The position numbers and the translations under genes were made by a program. Of a stretch of 55,546 bases of DNA, positions 1 to 11,700 are shown in pieces. The DNA comes from Cudoniella acicularis (lineage: Eukaryota; Ascomycota; Leotiomycetes; Helotiales; Helotiaceae): positions 1 to 55,546 of the forward strand of contig JAAMPI010000179.1 in the NCBI GenBank assembly GCA_013054445.1. Direction: 5' to 3'. Numbering within the stretch: position 1 is the first letter of the stretch; each line of letters begins with the position of its first letter. Below the pieces are notes generated by a model. It did no database searches, was not told where the DNA came from, and worked only from the letters and a program-made list of their open reading frames with translations.

Positions 1-3000
1 TTATATTACCTACGTAACCCTATTTATTCTACGTAACACTCTATAACTAATAAAAGCTTAGTAAATAGGGCTTAGCGGGTAGCGCCGGTAGCGCCTCGCT
101 TAACTCGCCTAATCCGCTACCTTTTATATAAGAGACGTCGAAATCAGTATTAGGTCTAGAAACTTAATAGACTTAAGTATATCTCTTACTCTAAGGGAAT
201 ATATACGTATATTTATAGTTTCGTCTTAGGATTTACTAAATCGCTATTATAGAACATTCTAGAAATATATAGTTCTAAATAGTATCTTTTTCTTCTAGAC
301 CTAGCTTTTCTCTAACTAAATATTACCGTAATAGTATTTATATAACTATTAATAGGGCATAGGTTTTATTTATATTATAGGGATTAGATAAAGAGGGAAA
401 TAAAGGATACGAGTAAGTTAATTGTTTAGAAATACGAGTATAGATCCGAATAATATAAGGTTACGTATTCGATTAAGGTCGAATTAATAAAATAAATTGT
501 CTATAAGGAAAAAAAAGAGCTCTAAAAAAAGGTTTCGCCTATATATTTATATAGCTCTTAGCTCGTAGCTTACGTACCTCTAATTTATCTAATCTTTTCC
601 CTTTATAAGTAAGTTATATATTATATAGAGATCCGAGTAAGTTAAATAGAGATACGAGAAAGTTAATTTCCGCGCCTAGATATATAAATAGTAAATAGCG
701 TAAAAGATACGATAATTTTTCTAGTATCTTATTCCCTTATCTTATCTAATATCCTATTATACTATCTATCTAGTAGGCCGTTCTATCTATACTATAGCCT
801 AGTAAGTTATTGATTTTAGATATAGCTATTCTAAAAAGACTTTTATTATAAATATCCGGCACCTTAACTCTTATATTATTTATATTTATAATAATCCTTA
901 TAATCTCTAAACTAAAAACGCTATATACTATTCTTCTTCTTAAAGGTTAAAGTATAATCGCTTTTAACGCCTATATAAATATCTAAGACATTTTTTATCC
1001 TCTCTATTCCTTATACTCGATAAGACAACTAGATACCTACTAGTTTATATAGAAACTGCCCTTGTTTGTCCTTAATATAGGCTTTAATAAAATAAACTTC
1101 TTCTAATATTATTCTAAGATTAATAGATAAGGTCTGTTAAGCGTTATCTAAAAAAGCCGTATAAGTAGGGTTAGATTTAGAATAATAAGAACTAATTTTT
1201 CTTTAAGAATTCCTTTTCTTATCTAAAAGAAATCCGTATATTTTAAATCTAGAATCGACCTTAAGGTTAATTAATAGTGTCGACGGCGAAAACGATCCTT
1301 AGGCGGTATTTATAACTATATACTCTACTATTTTTAATAGTTATAAGATAGACAAAGTAAGGAGCGAGAGAGCTTTCGATCTATAAGGCAATTAGTAAAG
1401 TAAAATAATATAGCTAGAAGTAATATACCTATAGAGATACTAGTTACGAAGTTAGAAGAACGAATTATAAACGTGATCGAGTTATAGCTATAAGAGAATA
1501 AAGTATAGAAGAGACTAAGTAATCTAGAATAATAAGATTAAAAAAAAAAGAAGGATACGAGATATTTATAGTCTTGTCTATAATAGCTTTTATACTACTC
1601 GAAATTTAACGGCAATTAAATCTGTCTTATTCCTTAAGCTAAAACTAAAACTCTTTACCCGTCTCCTATCGCTTTCACCCTAGCTCTCTAGGGTATATAT
1701 AAAGATAACGGAAGCCTTAAAGGAGATCTATACTACGTACGGTTAAGTACCCTCGTTAGCTACTATAAGGCTAAGCGTTCTACTAACCGGGAATCTAATG
1801 TCGTCCGCCTCTTACCTATAAGGCTAGATATTATATATAAGTAACTCCGTTCTAGGTATACTTATAACAAGTTATAGGTGTCGTTACGACTAACGGCTAC
1901 CTTAAAGAAGGCGACTACTAAGGTATAGGGACGGTCGATAAAGGCCTAGCTTTACTACTAGTTGATAATTAGGATCACTAAAGACGTTTAATCAGTTTAA
2001 TAACAGAAGTACCCTAGCTTAGTAGAGTAGCCTACCGCCCGCTCTAGCGTAGTATCACGTACGGGCATCTAGTGATATAGAAGGGCTAAACCTCGACGAT
2101 AACTAATAATTTAAGTAAAGGCTATAATATAAAAACTAGAGGACTATAAGGGGCAATACTAGTTAGAGAAGAGCTAGGGTTAGAAGGGAGTATAAAGAGA
2201 AGATACTATTCAGAACTGTTTTACTAGAACGTTCTAGTAGATTCTTAGGCGAAAAGTTGTTTAGGCGGGGTAATGTCCGTAAATCCCTAGGTGATCCTAA
2301 GCCGGATCTCGGTAAGGAAGCGGAAAAAATTCATTGTCGTAGTTAAGGGATAATTTATATATAAAGCAGCTAGGAAACATTAGGAAAGCTATTTTAGACA
2401 GTAGGCTATAAAGAAGATAAATAGGAAGTAGGGTATACGAGTCCGTCTTTAGGCGTAATAACCCGTACCGAGGTAGTATATCTAGAAAGAGGTTATAGGA
2501 GCCGACTAGTAAGTATTAAGAACTTTAGCTAGAAGAGATATAAAAGCTCGATAGATAATATAGTTATAGAAAATTAATAATAGTAAGAGGATTACGTAGG
2601 TAAAGGATAGAGTATTACGATTAAACTAATTTATTTAATACTATAATAGGTAGATCTCTAATTATATATATAATATAATCTACCTAGCGGTAGCTATATA
2701 TCCTTTACGTAAGTAGTACGTATATACCTATTCTTTATCTTATTCCTTCTTACGAAGGAATACTAATACCTAGCGTACTAACTCTACCGTACGTAACACC
2801 CCCTTTCTAACATAGAGATAGTATATAGTTATAGCTAGGATAAGATATAGAGGGTTTTTAGATAGTAGGGCTCTCTAGCTTTAATAACCTAGGTCAGCGC
2901 GAGGCTATTCTCGCGGAAAGCTAAATATAAGCGAGCCTCTACTACTACTATTCTAAGAGGAGCTCTCTCTCTACCTCCTCTAACCAAGAAATACCTAGTG

Positions 3001-4400
3001 TCCTTATAATAAAGCCTTTTAATACTACGCCCCTAACTATACTATCTACGTTTCCTCTTAAGACTATTTTAAAGTCAGAATAGAGAGATATAGTTATTAT
3101 TTATCCTTAGAGTAATTATAGCGATTATAGGTTAAAGCGACGTATACCGTAAGACTTTTAATAACTTTATATCTAAGTTAGTATATAGTTATTATAAAAA
3201 ACTTTTTAATATATTTATAGAAGCTTAATCTTATTATCCTGCCTTTAAATAAAGAGCTAGAAAGCTAAGAGAGAAACTAGAAATAAGGGGACAAAAACAA
3301 TATTAAAAGAGATTTATTTTAAACCTACGATAACGTAATAAAAATATATATAATTATATATACTAACGTCCCCCCTTACGTAGCGAGACTCCCTATATAC
3401 CGAGATAGACTAATTAAATTAAATAAATTTCGAGATTAACAGATCGCTATATTAAGAAGAATAATATAACGAATATATTACTAACTCTAAATATAAATAC
3501 TTTTTATTATTATTAGTTTAAAAGAGATATTACGAAGAAAAAAATCAGAATCCTTACGATTTTATTAGTCTGTCTCGCTATATAAGGAGTCTCGCTATAT
3601 AAGAAGAGACGTTAACTTATTAGCTTTTTTTAAAAAGCAACTCCCTTTAATCACCGCTTATTATAACTAATCCTATATTATTCCTCTTTCTATTATACCT
3701 CTCCCTCTACCGCCGTAAACAGTAGGTCTACTCTTCTTTATAAAGGCCGACTATATAATACGCTAACAATAGAAGGAGAACAATAGCGATAGTAATTATA
3801 AGAACGGCGAATGTCGTCTTTCTATTAACAGTAAACCTCCGAAGGATAATTTTTAACGTGCCTATGATTCCTATTAACGTTCTAAATATTTCGTAGCAGA
3901 TATTTAAAATCTATAACCTTAGCTAGTATAGCTAAGGATCGACAGTAGTAGTGACTTATAGGGGAGTTAAACTTTATAGTTTTAGAATATAGGGTCTTGT
4001 GATATTACGAAGGACTTGCTATCTCTTGTCACCACCTGCCGACCTATAACGAGACCTCCGAGAAAACTGAAATCTCAATATAACCTATAAGATTTATAGG
4101 GATTTTAATTCGCTTCCCGACAGATCGAATTAGTCTACCTTGATTTAGTATATTATTACGACTAAGCTAGATAGTACGTCTACACTTAGTCCCGGCAGCA
4201 CTTACTAGACTTAAGACGGTCATTATTATTACTCCCCTTATTACCGATGACCTGGTTGATAATACAGTAAGGATCGACTACAAGGGCTAGAGTCGCGGTT
4301 ATAGGGACGGAGAATCACATGCTCTAGTTATAGTCAGCGCTGACGTTACAGTTGATGATGACTGCCCCTATTATGATCACATTAAAGATACTTATATCTT
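1..4400. repeat. TpA-rich RIP-degraded repeat tract, no intact gene
   Basis: The whole stretch is saturated with TA dinucleotides and stop codons in all frames, while CpA and TpG are scarce. That is the footprint of repeat-induced point mutation on old duplicated DNA in ascomycetes. No open frame of useful length is present. Patches of more normal composition (for example 1,700-2,600) read as stop-riddled coding-like sequence on the plus strand, but I could not assign a family. Composition shifts to normal near 4,400. Confidence 0.75.
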
Positions 4401-4654
4401 TGGTTGGGCTATGATAAGTACATTAAAGATACTCGCATCCTTTATTTTGGTCTGCGATGCTACGATGTGTATAGGTTGTCTGCTAGAATTACTTCCTATC
4501 CCCATCACAGATAGTGGGTGTCGTCCGTCAACCATCAAAATTTCCGACTTCTCTACCAGTTGTCCCGAATATAACTTCGCATCTAGCTATAGAGATTTTA
4601 GCGAAGAATTCCGTGTGGCTTAGAGGCTCACTCACATAGAATTAGCTTCCAAAT

Positions 4655-5147
4655 TCACATCTTCTGATAAGCCTTGCTCGAAAAGTCCCACTCACCTCTA
4701 GCGTGAGAGGGTGCTAGGCTAGCTAGAGTTGTGGAAAAAGAAGCATTCTTTCCAGTTGCCCTGCGTGAGTTGGCCTCCCCAACCATCCAATCCTTCATCG
4801 CCAACCAGTCGCTCCACTCCTTTTCCGTCGCCAGCTTGCGGATTTTGTAGTGAAGAGATAGTTCCGCCATTCGATGCCGTGTAGCGGCCCGATACCTATG
4901 GCCACGAATGACTGAAACAATCGAACAAGATAGTGACGATTTCGAAGCTAGTTGTGATAGGCGGCGGACGTAGGGCGTCAGGCTTACCAAGGCTGAACCT
5001 GCGCCAGCACCACTCCCGCCTTCCAGCGACGGCGGCAGAAGCGGCTAGTGTAGTTGGTGGCGATATCTGATATCTTTGATCTTTGTGGACTATGCTCCGC
5101 TTCCTCCCCAATCTTGGAAGTGGAAAACCCATCGTTCCATCAATCAT
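4655..5147 (-). CDS. Small two-exon hypothetical protein
   Basis: Two minus-strand frames are joined cleanly by a textbook intron. The first exon starts at the ATG at 5,147 (an in-frame ATG follows closely) and ends near 4,989. The intron begins GTAAGC and ends TTGTTTCAG near 4,911. The second exon runs to a TGA at 4,655. The joined reading frame is about 137 residues, basic in the middle (a stretch around RGHRYRAATRHR) and rich in Trp, Lys and Glu in the second exon (EKEWSDWLAMKDW). I see no signal peptide, membrane span or known domain. It lies in an island of less mutated DNA between two RIP blocks, so it may be a gene fragment. The alternative frame of exon 1 (Gly/Ala rich) cannot be excluded. 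Confidence 0.35.
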
Positions 5148-5159
5148 CCTAAAGCGCAA

Positions 5160-6260
5160 ATCTCCTAGCGTGGAGAATGATTGATGCGACGTTTGACGGC
5201 GTTGTCGACTCTAATTCCGTCGTTGCCGGACATAGCTTCGATCATCGCAACTTGTTCGCTGACAGCTTCTTTGCGTTCACAACAGATTGGGTTGTAATTG
5301 AGTTTTCCATCGGTTGTTGTGGGGTTGTTCTCGCCTCCTTATGCCTTAAATAATCAAATCTCGACCTTGTTACTATATGGGAAATAGTAAACACCTATTC
5401 CGACTTGTTCGACGGATGGACCTCCCGTGCATGGGACTATTGATGTTTCTCTGAACCCTCAACCACGCGACGGCGGCATGATTGCGCTCGATGGCGAAGA
5501 AAATGAAGCACTGAAATGCTGGGAGGCAGGAAGAATAGTTGGCAGAATTGATATGGATAGTATCGATAATTGAAACTTGAGAAAATTTGATGATGGAGAA
5601 AAGAACAAGATGTCTGTGATAAGATTATGTGGTTGGTTTATCTCTCTTGTTTACCATCAGATCTGACGGGGGGTCCAAAAATTTGGTCTCTCGTTCCGGA
5701 AAAATTTTGTTCCGCGGGGAGGAAGAATCGCATGAGCTTGGATAATTGATAGGTTTTTGGTAGCGACGGAAGAGATCACGTGCAGGTTGTTTGCTTCTTA
5801 GAAAAGAAGCAAAACTCTCTTCTTCTACTTCCTTAATCGCTCAGTTCATTTATCCATTACTTCAAACGCCTCCTACGAGTGCATACGCGCTGTACCAGCC
5901 GTCTTTTACCCACCCACCTCACGACTACTTTGTACATAACCAGCTCATCTTTTAGCCCCTTTAGTGGGAGCGATGGCCTACAAAGCCTGTCTGAACTACT
6001 GTCTCGATTTACTGTACACTACAGCATAATCCGACGACAGCCCGTCAGAAAGACTTAGGAAGCTGTGCCCAAAAATATACATATCATATCATTATACTCC
6101 TTGTTTAGTGAAGTGAAGGATGCTAGTAAACGGTGAATTAATTTCTACTGTTATAGACCTTTGCTCCAGTATGATACATCTATAATACGATGAATTAAAA
6201 GGCAGTAGATGAACGTTGGACTTGTCACAGCGAACATTTAGCGACGTTAGAAGCAACGAA
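5160..6260. other. Gene-free stretch in the less mutated island
   Basis: Mixed composition without a convincing open frame. Around 5,690-5,745 are short inverted A/T-centred palindromes (CCAAAAATTTGG, and CGGAA paired with TTCCG across AAATTTTG). No other structure recognised. Confidence 0.4.
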
Positions 6261-6524
6261 CTACTCCACCAAATTTGCGCTTAACTTATAGCCGTTCTCT
6301 TCCAAATATTCCTGGAAGTCGTAGAGGTTCCTAATCAACGATAGTGCCCGCCGCAACTATTGCAACTCTGTTTCCTGTTGAAGCTTTCGGAGTTCGAGAT
6401 GATGGGAGACTCGCCGTATCCGCTTGTCGCTACTAAAATGGTAACCTTGGGGTTCTTGTACCTTTAGACCAACAGAAGCTTTTCTTAATGATTATTGTCG
6501 AGCTTGGTTAGAACTTGTAGGCAT
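6261..6524 (-). pseudogene. Short Gln/Leu-rich coiled-coil-like reading frame with two in-frame stops
   Basis: From the ATG at 6,524 a minus-strand frame of 88 codons reads continuously to a TAG at 6,261. It is interrupted by TAA at 6,492-6,494 and TAG at 6,357-6,359, both at places where Gln would fit (CAA/CAG changed by C-to-T). The peptide reads as protein: it contains HHLELRKLQQETELQ, then LRRALSLIRNLYDFQEYLEE and a short C-terminal tail. That is a Leu/Gln/Glu heptad-like helix, probably coiled coil. I cannot name the family. Sequence further upstream on the same strand (to about 6,720) also reads as Glu/Lys-rich fragments in several frames, so this may be the end of a longer decayed gene. 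Confidence 0.4.
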
Positions 6525-7617
6525 TCGCGATGAAATTCTCGAGTTTCGCCTCTCGACTCTGTATTCCTTTACTAGTTTCCCAGTTGAGCCTGTCGAGGGA
6601 AACCCTGCGTCGCTTTCAGGGTAGCGTTATTGTCTCCTATTCAACTCTGAATTACCTTACCCATCTTCTCGAGGATCTCGACCTTGAGGGTCTGAGTTAG
6701 GAAGATAGTATACAGAACATATTGCTTTTTTACGGTTAACACTCTAGAGGCTGATGCCGTATCCCAAAGCTTGTTTCGCACTGGGATGTAGTTCCAACTT
6801 CGACCACGGCTTTACTTTCCACATGCCTTGCAGCACTTGTACTGCATGCACATGTGATGATTTGGCGTTTCTAATAGCATAACATAGAATGAAAGTGGTT
6901 TAATCTATTCCGAATAGAAGAGTTAATCTTCGTAATATTTTGTCTAGACGTTACGTTACATTATGGTGAAAGTGGGTTTTATTTGCCAAGTCTATAGGGA
7001 ATTTATCAAACAGTCTCTGATCCTATTTCAGGAAGCTACCACGAACGTCCTCTTCAGAACAGATAAATCTAGAGCATATGATGGATCGTCCTTCTTACAA
7101 ATCTTGTAGACAAATCCAGCCTCCAGATGTATAACAAAAGGATGTGACTCTTGTTCTCGCACATAACCTCCCTATAAGTACATTCTTTCGTAACAAAGTG
7201 TTAAGAGATTAGTAAGTCCAAGTCGGAATTTTCTATAAGCCTAGACGATATAAATATATATCGCTAAAGCCGCAAGAGTCCGCTGCTTTCGATGCCTATT
7301 TGAAAGCTGGGAGATAGATCGTAAGTTAGCTTTGTATTGCTTCGTCGCGCAAGTGACCCCATTTCCGGTGATTTGACCCGTGGGAATGTTCAATCAGCTT
7401 CTAGATTACTGGATGACTTTAATGTGATAAGTTAGTCGCCGTCCGTGATTTCCAGAAGGAATGCTTTAGCACGAGGCTATTATTTGAGTAAAGGTCGAAA
7501 TATGTGCGCGGGAAACCGCCGCAATAACTAAACCAATACCTTCCTTATGACATTTTCTTATACCCGCCTGATAGTCTTTCAAATATGTTTGCCTTTACTC
7601 GCCTGGCCGATGTCATG

Positions 7618-7896
7618 TCAGAATCCATGTGTGAATGTTTGCAAAACATTTCGTAAGCTTACCTTAACGAGATATAGAGCGGTCACAGCCGTGTGCGCCG
7701 TAAGTACTAGTGCTAGGAAATAGACACCCCAGACCAAAGCGGGTTTCGTTGGAAAGTTGCTAAGGAACTGCACGTAGAGAAGCAGATCCCCGAGGAACCA
7801 GAAGTATCTGAGCACGAGCACGGATTCGAGAAATACGAGTTGATGCCCGTTTAACCCTAATAGGCTGACTAACAAGATACGAACCCAGTAAACTTG
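7618..7896 (-). pseudogene. Multi-pass membrane protein fragment
   Basis: The minus-strand frame encodes at least three hydrophobic helices, including FLGDLLLYVQFLSNFP and a segment ending AHTAVTALYLVK. That segment is followed directly by a good intron donor (AAG/GTAAGC near 7,666). The pattern of two Phe/Tyr-rich helices with a conserved HT pair in the next helix resembles the fungal seven-helix DUF6534-type membrane proteins, but this is a weak match from memory. No start codon or downstream exon could be joined, so it is most likely one surviving exon of a dead gene. Confidence 0.3.
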
Positions 7897-8107
7897 CGCC
7901 CTCTCTTCTGACGTGCGAGGGGCTGAGCACTCACCCTAGTCTCCGCTCCGAGGTCACGAGACTTCACCTTGGCAAGGCTCTCCTATTCGCTCTGTGGGAT
8001 GCTCAAAGTCTCTGATTGTAGGGCACCATGAACGTTACGACAGTGCCTAGGCTATTTCATTCAAAGAAACAAGAAGAGACAGGTCCTATTTCACTCCCTA
8101 TGCTACG

Positions 8108-8711
8108 GTGGGGCTCTACGTCATCGCCCCTTCGGATAGAATAATTATGAGTTATGCTTTCCCTATCCTGCTACGGAGCTTAGAGCTGCGGAGCACTTTC
8201 GCATTATTGGATAATCGCCGACCACGGAGGGTTAGTCGAGGCACATTTCAGGGACATAATACCAAAAGCATTATAGCTACAAGGCAATCAGGCGTTGGCG
8301 CTATACACAGCCGTAAGAGATGGAATACGAACTACAGCAAAGATTTGAAGGGCAATATATTCTAAGATAATGTCGGCAAAGCTTAAAGACCTTAGGCGAC
8401 CTCACCTCGTTACGGGTACCCCGAGGAGGGATACTACTACCCTAAATTCGAACTTTTATTATATAGTCAACTCTGAAAGGGCTACTATAACTACTTTACA
8501 TATGTTATGTTACTTTGGGCTTCCTAATTCCGCACGTTTCTTGTTACAAAGAGGTGTAGCCGTCGACGCTAGAGATACGAGTGCAAGGACACCTCTTCAC
8601 TATACATTAATAGTAGACAGTAATTATATCGAAAGTAAAGAAAACACTAAATTAGCGATGCCCATTCGTGACGGGATCTTCGAAATCATAACTGTTTCTA
8701 TTAGAATTTAG
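8108..8711 (+). pseudogene. Ankyrin-repeat protein remnant
   Basis: From the ATG at 8,370 the frame carries about one and a half ankyrin repeats: TTLHMLCYFGLPNSARFLLQ followed by GVAVDARDTSARTPLHYTL. These show the TPLHxA-type helix start and the G-A/V-D-V/A-N/R-D hairpin. It then runs into an Asn/Ile-rich tail and stops at 8,711. An upstream frame (8,108-8,365) ends in a stop five bases before this ATG and could be an earlier, now disconnected, exon. Genuine fungal ankyrin proteins have many repeats, so this is a truncated piece at the edge of a RIP block. The following 6 kb is TpA-rich and dead. Confidence 0.5.
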
Positions 8712-8719
8712 AGGAAACC

Positions 8720-11700
8720 TAGTAAAAACCGCCGTTGATGCCAGCGAATTACCTCTCGGTGATAGCATCGAGCGCTAGTCTTATATTCTTTGTTCGATTA
8801 GAGGTTCCCTCCTCCGAGGTGAGACCGGTTCTGAGTACTGGATTTGACCTTGTTCCTATACAATAGGAGTCAATCTTACTACGCTTAGTAGATTTATAGT
8901 AATGCCGTCGTTAATTGTATAGGGCCTTTATACCTAGGATTGGTTTTGCGGTGTATACGATTCTTCGGTTAGATAGTGATATAAATTATGCTGAAACTTA
9001 GGAACGCCTTTATAAAGATCCTGCGGCATAGGCTAGGTTTGTTGTTGCTCGATAGGCGGGGTTATAGAGGCAGTCTACGATCGCTCGGCCACCTAGATAA
9101 ACAAGTCAGGGAACTTCGATTATAACGAAAGCAGTTACGCTAAGCTAAGTGGCCAAAAGGCCGGAGCTAGATCGAGGAGGATCGGTCGATTGATAGTAAC
9201 ATTAATGTTCTATCTAATAGTATTCGGGTTGTCCGAGTTCCCCTGAGTATAATTAAGAGCGGTGAGGTTAATAACAATAGTGTCGAACTACCTAAAACAT
9301 ACCCTTTAATTAATTTCGTTCCGGTAGCGGGACCTATTAATATAGTCGATCGTTACTAATTTTAAGCAAGCCTATTATAAATATAGAGAAAATTACTATT
9401 CCGTTGACTTTGTCAATAGACATGACTTTAGCTATATTACGGTAGAGCCCTAGATCACCTCTTGTTTATCTTACTAGATAGTCAAAACGGAGTCGGCTCT
9501 TAGCCGATTTATATTACGCCTAGGCCTTAGTTGCTTACTTATATTCTAGCGCTGACCTAAGATTAAAACGCTACTCTTACTCTATCGCGCGCTAGTTTTT
9601 AACAAGTTTTCGAATTCGTTTAAGTTCTTCTAAATACTCTTTAGGACTATAACAGGTCTAGAGTAAAAACTTAACCGAAGACGAAGTAAAACTATAAGAT
9701 AGGGAAGACACGTAGCGTAGATAATAATCGACCCTAAAAACATAATAGAAGTAATTATAGGTATAGAAGAGGGTAATACGGTAAAAGAAACATTAAGAGT
9801 AAAAATTTTAAAGGCGCTTTTAAATACTATTTAAACTACGTGTCTATAATATATATATTAAATTTAAGATATTAATATATCTTCTAATAAGGATAACGAT
9901 AAGTATAAAAGATTTTTTTAACGTCCTCTAAGATAACCTTATCTCCTAGCTATAGGGTTTTAGTAGTTCTACTATTGTTTACTATTTCGATAACGTAAGA
10001 ACTTTCTATAAGATTAAAAATCTAATTCGGCCTAGACTATCCTTCGTTAGTACGGCTATTATACTAGTACGGAAAATTATCGTCGAGGATTCCTTATATA
10101 GAGATTGTTTTATATTCTGTCTCGTACTACGAGATATAGTTTAAGGCTTTATAGTAAGTATTAAACGGAATATACTAATCGCTATACTTAATATATAGTT
10201 TAAAACTTATTCTCCGACATCCCGAATCACTAACGGACCTAAACCTTCTACTATAGTATCTAATTTCGTTTCTATTTCTATAAGCTAGTATCCCTTAAGA
10301 GAAGTATTTAATAAATTAGAAACTACGACTACTATACTTCTCTATAATTTTAAGCTTATTACTAGATTCGACGTCCTCGAGAATATATTCTTTAACCTTA
10401 CCGGCTACTATAGACAGGCGCTCTTTTTAATAATACTTACGTTATCGCTGACCGCGAGTAGTATTTTTATTATTAGCCGGCTAGTGAATAGCCTTCTTTA
10501 CTAATATATATTTGTTATAGAGAAAAACAGCCGTAAATCCGGAAATAAAGTATTAAACCGGGGTAGAGTAGAACTAGAATATAATCGATATAGTAGTACG
10601 ACGTTAGTAGTCCGACTATATATATTATATATTAAAAGTCTAACCTTTATAACGTAAAGTTCCTCTTAGTAAGCGGAGCTTTATCGTAAAATAATCTTAA
10701 AATTCTCTCTCCTCTACACGAGGTTCTACGGTAGACTACTCAACTCCTATAAGGCTTAAATAATAAATAAAAACTACGACGGTCTTAGTGTCTAATAGAC
10801 AATAAAAGTCTACGTCCGAACTAGCGACATATACGCCTAGGCAAAAGTACTTAGCGGCTTTAGAGCCTAAAATAATTATGCCGGTATATCGTATAAGATT
10901 AAATAATCTCTCCGGGTCTTTAAATAACTTCTCGAGAAATAACAGAGGGTTATATCTCTCTTTTAAAATCCTTTCTTTCTCCTCGGTCGCGTTTAGATCT
11001 AGTATTGTCTCGACGGCATTCTCTATACCCCCGATACTTATTAAGATTATTATCTCCTTTACTAGCTCGTAAGGTAGCTTCCTTATGTTTTATAGCTAGG
11101 GAATCTCCTCTAAGATAATCTTTATAAACGATAATCCTTTAACTATTATAATCTGATCTTCGGATATATTCTGACTACGTAATTTAAGAAGGACGAGAAT
11201 AGTATTAAGTTCTATAGCGTTTTTTATAATTCCTTACGGATTATCGATTAGCGCTCTTTAAACTTCCGGATCCTTTTAGACATAGTAATAGAGTTCGTAA
11301 GGTTTAGGCTACTATAAAGATATAACCTTATTACTAGTAGTCTACTAAAATCGGGGTAAATATTAAGAGCCCGTAGATTTAGCTTCGAACACGAGAATTT
11401 TCTTCTTATAGTTAATTAAGAAATACGGCCGGTTCTCTAAAAAGGCAAAAATAGTAATATTAGACCGAAGAGCGATACCGTTTACTTAATAGCCTATTTT
11501 AGAGACTTCTGGTTTACTTGCTTATGTTTATTATTAGTATACTTCTCGATCTTTAAGTATATTATCGGTCGATAACATGTCTCTAATTCCTTTCTTAGTT
11601 ATTACTATTAATATAGTCAGCTTTTAAAAGAACTATTTATCGATCCTTTTCTTTATTAACTTATCTAATATCGAGCTATGTCCTTTTATAAGCTTATTAT

